The position numbers were made by a program, and so were the translations under genes. Of a DNA stretch of 64,000 bases, positions 63,402-64,000 are shown piece after piece. The first letter of the stretch is position 1; the number at the start of each line of letters is the position of its first letter. The notes beneath the pieces were generated by a model. The model searched no databases, was not told where the DNA came from, and worked only from the letters and a program-made list of their open reading frames with translations. Source of the stretch: Ostrinia nubilalis (lineage: Eukaryota; Arthropoda; Insecta; Lepidoptera; Crambidae); contig NC_087111.1 of the NCBI RefSeq assembly GCF_963855985.1, forward strand, positions 8,251,001-8,315,000, read 5' to 3'.

Positions 63402-64000
63402 AGTGACCAGTGAAGTGCTGACTAGTAACGTGACGTAGTGCGGCGCTAACAGTTTAACGTGGCAGCCGGCTGGCGCGACTAGTGAAGTGCTAAATCAAAT
63501 CACCTACTGCGACTAGTGAAAGGCCACCAAATTATAATTTCTTGGCGGTATCCAGCCATCCTGCTAGTGAAGTGAGTGTGCGACTAGTGACTGTGATCCA
63601 GTGATCGGACGAGCGGGTCTCGACGCCGAAATAACTGAGTGCGCGTTTTACATATCAGGTTTCTTTTTAGTCCAAAACGGTTCAGTAGGCCTAAGATGCG
63701 CGGCCGTGATAACTTTTATCGACGTCAAAATGTATGGGCAAAATCGATAAAATGGCGTGATAACCGCTTATCGTGGCGCGCATCTTAGGCCTACAGGTCT
63801 CGTACCCACAATTGATTAGTTGGACTCTAAACGAACTTTCCAAAGGAAAATTTACAGATTGTTCGTACATTTGAACAGCTGAGGTGTATTGTTAATACAA
63901 TGCTGTATTATCATGAAAAGTTTCCCTAAACTCTGCACCTTGATGAAAATTTAGCTATGTATTGGAATGTAATTATAGTTGTTTTTCTGCTATGTGATGT
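63402..64000 (+). other. 3'UTR and downstream sequence
   Basis: Begins after the TGA. The first 200 nt contain repeated (G)CTAGTGAAGTG-like motifs at about 63406, 63478, 63512, 63563 and 63582. A small foldback MITE sits at 63686-63794. I see no AATAAA; AATACA at 63894 is the nearest poly(A)-signal variant, so the transcript may run past the window. Confidence 0.5.
63686..63794. mobile_element. Foldback MITE in the 3'UTR region
   Basis: TAGGCCTAAGATGCGCGGCC and its complement GCGCGCATCTTAGGCCTA, 109 bp. The inside has GATAAAATGG and CGTGATAA inverted pairs. Confidence 0.85.

Noticed and set aside
63402..63416. Stop-codon readthrough extension of GPAT
   Set aside because: TGA is followed after three codons by another in-frame TGA, so no meaningful extension.

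Overview
The window is one stretch of an insect nuclear genome, almost certainly a moth or butterfly (Lepidoptera). Long AT-rich non-coding sequence is packed with element families I know from Lepidoptera: RTE-type LINE fragments, Lep1-type Helitrons starting TCCTACTAATATTATAAA, tRNA-derived SINEs and many foldback MITEs. Short GC-richer exons are bounded by GT/AG splice signals. There is no sign of prokaryotic or organellar organisation. I cannot name the species.

One protein-coding gene dominates. It runs on the + strand from an ATG at 14593 to a TGA at 63399-63401. I reconstruct 17 coding exons (2619 nt, 872 codons plus stop) whose splice phases all agree. The product is a mitochondrial-type glycerol-3-phosphate acyltransferase (GPAT1/GPAM family, Drosophila minotaur). 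It carries all four acyltransferase blocks: HRSHLD (residues 289-294), GAFFIRRR (331-338), FIEGGRTRTGK (371-381) and LLVPVS (406-411). The family makes lysophosphatidic acid from glycerol-3-phosphate and acyl-CoA, the first step of glycerolipid synthesis.

Layout. 1-14592: intergenic or 5' flanking DNA with degenerate LINEs, a Harbinger-like element, a 2.4 kb composite element and a possible TATA promoter plus leader exon near 3.1 kb. 14593-23320: exon 1 and an 8.6 kb intron. 23321-24378: exon 2 followed by a six-unit 170 bp array of its 3' half, bordered by segmental and inverted duplications. 24379-45763: introns 2-4 with a mariner, MITEs and a 178 bp satellite-like array, and exons 3 and 4. 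45764-49586: exons 5 and 6, then seven recognisable extra copies of the catalytic part of exon 6. 49587-57367: exons 7-14, with a duplicated end of exon 12 and a hAT element. 57368-63401: exons 15-17 separated by nested MITEs. 63402-64000: 3'UTR and downstream DNA.

The most unusual feature is that three separate exons (2, 6 and 12) have been tandemly duplicated as 'exon 3' end plus 5' splice site' modules, and each set contains at least one copy that could be spliced in frame. One exon-6 copy (48549-48674) differs from exon 6 at 14 sites, all synonymous, and keeps the catalytic dyad. The other six recognisable copies lose exactly the catalytic His or Asp, or delete the His. This points to an undescribed set of alternative catalytic-block exons in a GPAT gene. 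No transcript data were available, so use of these exons is inference.
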